Source: Methylomicrobium sp051061015
GTDB lineage: Bacteria > Pseudomonadota > Gammaproteobacteria > Methylococcales > Methylomonadaceae
Length of the DNA: 64,000 nt
Assembly (NCBI GenBank): GCA_051061015.1
Contig: JBPFEG010000055.1
Span: forward strand, 1-64,000
Reading direction: 5' to 3'
The translations under genes and the position numbers were made by a program. Of this stretch, positions 61,754-64,000 are shown piece after piece. The notes under the pieces were generated by a model. It ran no database searches, was not told the DNA's origin, and saw only the letters and a program-made list of their open reading frames with translations. Every line of letters starts with the position of its first letter. Position 1 is the first letter of the stretch.

Positions 61754-61987
61754 CTAACCTCCGGTCACCGGCGGGAAAAACGCGACTTCATCGCCTTCCT
61801 TGACCAGACTGTCCCAATCGGCATAATCCAGATTGATTGCGACCAGAATCTGCTCCGGCGGCGGCAATTCGGGGACGCAGCGCTGCCAAAGCTCTTTCGC
61901 AGTCACCGGCTCGACGACCGTCACATTCTCTTCCGAGCGCCCGATACGCTCCTTCAGACTGGCAAAATAACGAACTTTGATTGACAT
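61754..61987 (-). CDS. moaD: Molybdopterin synthase sulfur carrier subunit
   Basis: 77 residues, beta-grasp fold, ending in the required Gly-Gly tail (FPPVTGG) that carries the thiocarboxylate. SIKVRYFASLKERIG is the typical opening. It is divergent from moaC across 71 bases, so the moaDE and moaC promoters lie between them. Confidence 0.95.
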   Translation of the reverse strand: MSIKVRYFASLKERIGRSEENVTVVEPVTAKELWQRCVPELPPPEQILVAINLDYADWDSLVKEGDEVAFFPPVTGG

Positions 61988-62058
61988 AAACCTTCACGCA
62001 ATGATAAAAATCAGCCCTTATGCTCCAATAAGAGCGAAACCAGTCATTCTACCCAATT

Positions 62059-62535
62059 GTGACGCATACTCCACATTTTAATCAGGCCGGCGAGGCGATC
62101 ATGGTCGACGTCGGCGAAAAATCTGTTACCCAACGCATCGCGATTGCGGAGGGTTATATCGAGATGCAGCCTGCCACCCTGAATATGATCCTGAAAGGCG
62201 AACATAAAAAAGGCGATGTGCTGGCCGTAGCCCGGATCGCCGGCATCATGGCCAGCAAGAAAACCTCCGACTTAATTCCGCTTTGCCATCCGCTGCCAAT
62301 TACCCATGTTACGGTCGAGTTCGGCGCCGAGGCGGAACACAACCGCATCCGCTGTCAAACGCTGGTGAAGACCCACGGCCAGACCGGTGTCGAGATGGAA
62401 GCATTAACTGCGGTGCAAATCGCACTGTTGACCATTTATGACATGTGCAAGGGCGTGGACCGCGGCATGACAATTCAGACCGTACGTCTGGTCGAGAAAG
62501 CCGGAGGCAAGTCCGGCCACTGGCAACGCAACTGA
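62059..62535 (+). CDS. moaC: Cyclic pyranopterin monophosphate synthase MoaC, GTG start
   Basis: 158 residues. HFNQAGEAIMVDVGEKSVT opens the protein and aligns with the family N-terminus, so the GTG at 62059 is a better start than the ATG at 62101. The catalytic region GVEMEALTAVQIALLTIYDM and the tail EKAGGKSGHW are diagnostic. It acts with MoaA on GTP to make precursor Z. The permease gene begins 16 bases past its stop. Confidence 0.95.
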   Translation: MTHTPHFNQAGEAIMVDVGEKSVTQRIAIAEGYIEMQPATLNMILKGEHKKGDVLAVARIAGIMASKKTSDLIPLCHPLPITHVTVEFGAEAEHNRIRCQTLVKTHGQTGVEMEALTAVQIALLTIYDMCKGVDRGMTIQTVRLVEKAGGKSGHWQRN

Positions 62536-62550
62536 TATCACCACTTGCTG

Positions 62551-63240
62551 ATGGCTTATTTCTCGGAGGCGCTGTTTAACGCCCTCCAGCTGATCGTGGA
62601 GTTAGACCCGAAAGTCTATGGTATCGTTTGGATCTCTTTAAAAATTTCCTGCATTGCGACTTTGATCGCGGCTTTTATCGGCCTCGTGTTGGGCATCCTG
62701 GCCGCAGCTTCTGACTTTGCCGGCAAGCGCCTGCTTCAGCATAGCCTGAATGCTTTGATGGCGATGCCGACCGTCATGATCGGGCTGATTTTTTACGGAC
62801 TGCTGAGCCGCCAGGGCCCGCTTGGCGAATTGGGGTTACTGTACACGCCGACGGCGGTCGTCATGGGTGAAACCTGCCTGATTCTGCCGATCGTGATGAA
62901 TATGGCCATGGTTGCGGTACAGGCAGCCGACCCGCGGCTACTGCCGACCTTGAAACTCCTGGGAGCCCGCACCGATCAGCAGCTTTGGCCGATCCTGCAG
63001 GAATTGCGTTACCCGATGCTGCATGCGGTCATCACCGGCTTCGGGCGGGCAATCGGCGAGGTCGGCGCGGCGATGATGCTCGGCGGCAATATCATGGGTT
63101 CGACGCGCACGATCACGACCGCGATTGCGCTCGAAACCAGCAAGGGAGAATTCGAGCTGGGACTGGCGCTGGGTCTGATTTTATTGCTGCTGGCTTTTAT
63201 GCTGAATTTGTTCCTGCAATTGCTGAAAGCGCGGGCTTGA
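62551..63240 (+). CDS. tupB: TupB-type tungstate/molybdate ABC transporter permease
   Basis: A 229-residue inner-membrane permease with about five hydrophobic segments. GRAIGEVGAAMMLGGNIMGSTRTITTA is the ABC-permease EAA loop block of the TupB/WtpB group, usually found with the binding protein tupA and the ATPase tupC. Neither is encoded in the visible flank: lpxD follows after 210 bases. It may work with subunits made elsewhere. The start is uncertain (TTG at 62545 or ATG at 62551), with a weak ribosome site. Confidence 0.85.
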   Translation: MAYFSEALFNALQLIVELDPKVYGIVWISLKISCIATLIAAFIGLVLGILAAASDFAGKRLLQHSLNALMAMPTVMIGLIFYGLLSRQGPLGELGLLYTPTAVVMGETCLILPIVMNMAMVAVQAADPRLLPTLKLLGARTDQQLWPILQELRYPMLHAVITGFGRAIGEVGAAMMLGGNIMGSTRTITTAIALETSKGEFELGLALGLILLLLAFMLNLFLQLLKARA

Positions 63241-63450
63241 GATCAGGCTATCGGCCGCCGGTAAATCCGGACAGGATTTGATAAACTAGCCCTGAGCGAC
63301 TTATGCCGCCGGATTTGGCTGGTATCGCACCGGTAAAATACTATCCTAAATTCACGCTGTAGATCGATTAAATGGCTTCAAGCGCCGGATTACGCGCCGC
63401 CTACCCGACCTACAGAATCAACTCTAGAACCAAGCAAAAACGAGAACCTC

Positions 63451-64000
63451 ATGCCGATTACCGTGAAAGAATTAGCCGCGCTCTGTGGAGCCCGTATCGA
63501 AGGCGGCGACGACGACCGGATCATCCATTCAGCCGCCGATATCAGCTCTGCGCAGCCGGGGCAAGTCACGCAATTGACCAACAGCAAGTACACCGCACAT
63601 CTGCAAAAATCGGCCGCGTCGGCATGCCTGATAGCAGAAGGCTTTGCCGTTCAGGACGTTCCCAAAGCGTTATCTCTGCTGGTCTGTAAGGATCCTGAAC
63701 TGGCCTTTATCGAGGCAGTCAAACACCTGCATCCCGAACGGACCTATGCGCCCGAAATCGCGCCTCAGGCAGTGTTTGCAGCCGATGTGACGCTGGGCGA
63801 AGGGGTATATATCGGTCCCTATGCAGTGATCGGAGAGCAGACGTTCATCGGCGATTACAGCGTGATACTGGCGGGCGCTTATCTCGGCAACAATGTCAAA
63901 ATCGGCAAGCACTGCCGCATCCATCCTTATGCGGTGATCTACGACGGCGTCGAGATCGGCGACCATGTCACCATTCATTCAGGCGCGATCATTGGAGCGG
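63451..64000 (+). CDS. lpxD: LpxD, N-terminal part (runs off the window)
   Basis: UDP-3-O-(3-hydroxyacyl)glucosamine N-acyltransferase, third step of lipid A synthesis. Translating from the ATG at 63451 gives 183 uninterrupted codons to the window end. The N-terminal uridine-binding domain opens MPITVKELAALCGARIEGG and includes DISSAQPGQVTQLTNSKY; hexapeptide repeats start near residue 105 (APQAVFAADVTLGEGVYIG) and continue. The remaining half, including the catalytic histidine, lies outside. The 210-base gap before it holds no gene. Confidence 0.93.
   Translation, partial: MPITVKELAALCGARIEGGDDDRIIHSAADISSAQPGQVTQLTNSKYTAHLQKSAASACLIAEGFAVQDVPKALSLLVCKDPELAFIEAVKHLHPERTYAPEIAPQAVFAADVTLGEGVYIGPYAVIGEQTFIGDYSVILAGAYLGNNVKIGKHCRIHPYAVIYDGVEIGDHVTIHSGAIIGA

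Noticed and set aside
61988..62058. Possible molybdenum-cofactor riboswitch between moaD and moaC
   Set aside because: The gap of 71 bases is too short for that RNA and shows no matching stems.
1..64000. CRISPR array
   Set aside because: No regularly spaced repeat series was seen; the repeats noted are single or paired palindromes.

Overview
This 64 kb window is a piece of chromosome from a gammaproteobacterium. The gene neighbourhoods rpsP-rimM-trmD-rplS, ffs-dnaX-ybaB-recR, exbBD-lpxK-trm112-kdsB and prmB-aroC all fit that class. The fructokinase and glgC storage-sugar genes, the moderate GC content and the overall protein flavour suggest a methanotroph of the Methylococcales. That family-level placement is inference: no methane-oxidation gene lies in the window. 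A truncated NhaD-type Na+/H+ antiporter next to a Kup potassium transporter hints at a salt- or alkali-tolerant lifestyle.

Layout. 1-12.7 kb is almost all minus strand: nhaD (partial), kup, the threonine genes alaC-hom-thrC, an envelope operon (exbB-exbD-lpxK-trm112-kdsB), then prmB-aroC-MFS. 12.8-16.2 kb holds an HDOD protein, a two-domain globin whose stop codon carries an IS5-family insertion, and a 650-bp non-coding stretch. 16.2-19.9 kb is minus strand: a molybdate/tungstate-type regulator, pncC, lpxA, xerD and ogt. 20.4-25.0 kb carries a large secreted di-heme cytochrome followed by a GMC oxidoreductase. 25.3-30.4 kb has a VIT-family transporter, a GIY-YIG protein, a fructokinase, an unknown 605-residue protein with a DxDTT motif, and convergent glgC. 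30.4-35.0 kb is an AT-richer accessory islet with an acyltransferase and a TerD-nuclease fusion.

35.0-39.7 kb returns to core genes: rplS-trmD-rimM-rpsP, ffh, a CcsA-like protein and a DUF1289 protein. 39.8-42.4 kb has a decayed metallo-beta-lactamase-fold pseudogene, a DUF3313 lipoprotein and two tandem glycine-zipper proteins. 42.7-49.6 kb carries rapA, an S1-type protein, a GPH-family symporter with a GT4 glycosyltransferase, and an SRPBCC protein. 49.8-54.6 kb is an EmrAB/NodT-like efflux module with its TetR regulator. 54.7-60.5 kb has a small secreted protein, hemL, the 4.5S RNA gene, dnaX-ybaB-recR, hinT and a VOC protein. 60.5-64 kb holds DUF2797, moaE-moaD, moaC, an orphan tungstate permease gene, and lpxD running off the end.

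No CRISPR array, tRNA, rRNA or prophage was seen. The best candidates for undescribed biology are the tandem globin, the TerD-nuclease fusion in its islet, the DxDTT protein in the storage-sugar locus, and the di-heme cytochrome/GMC pair.
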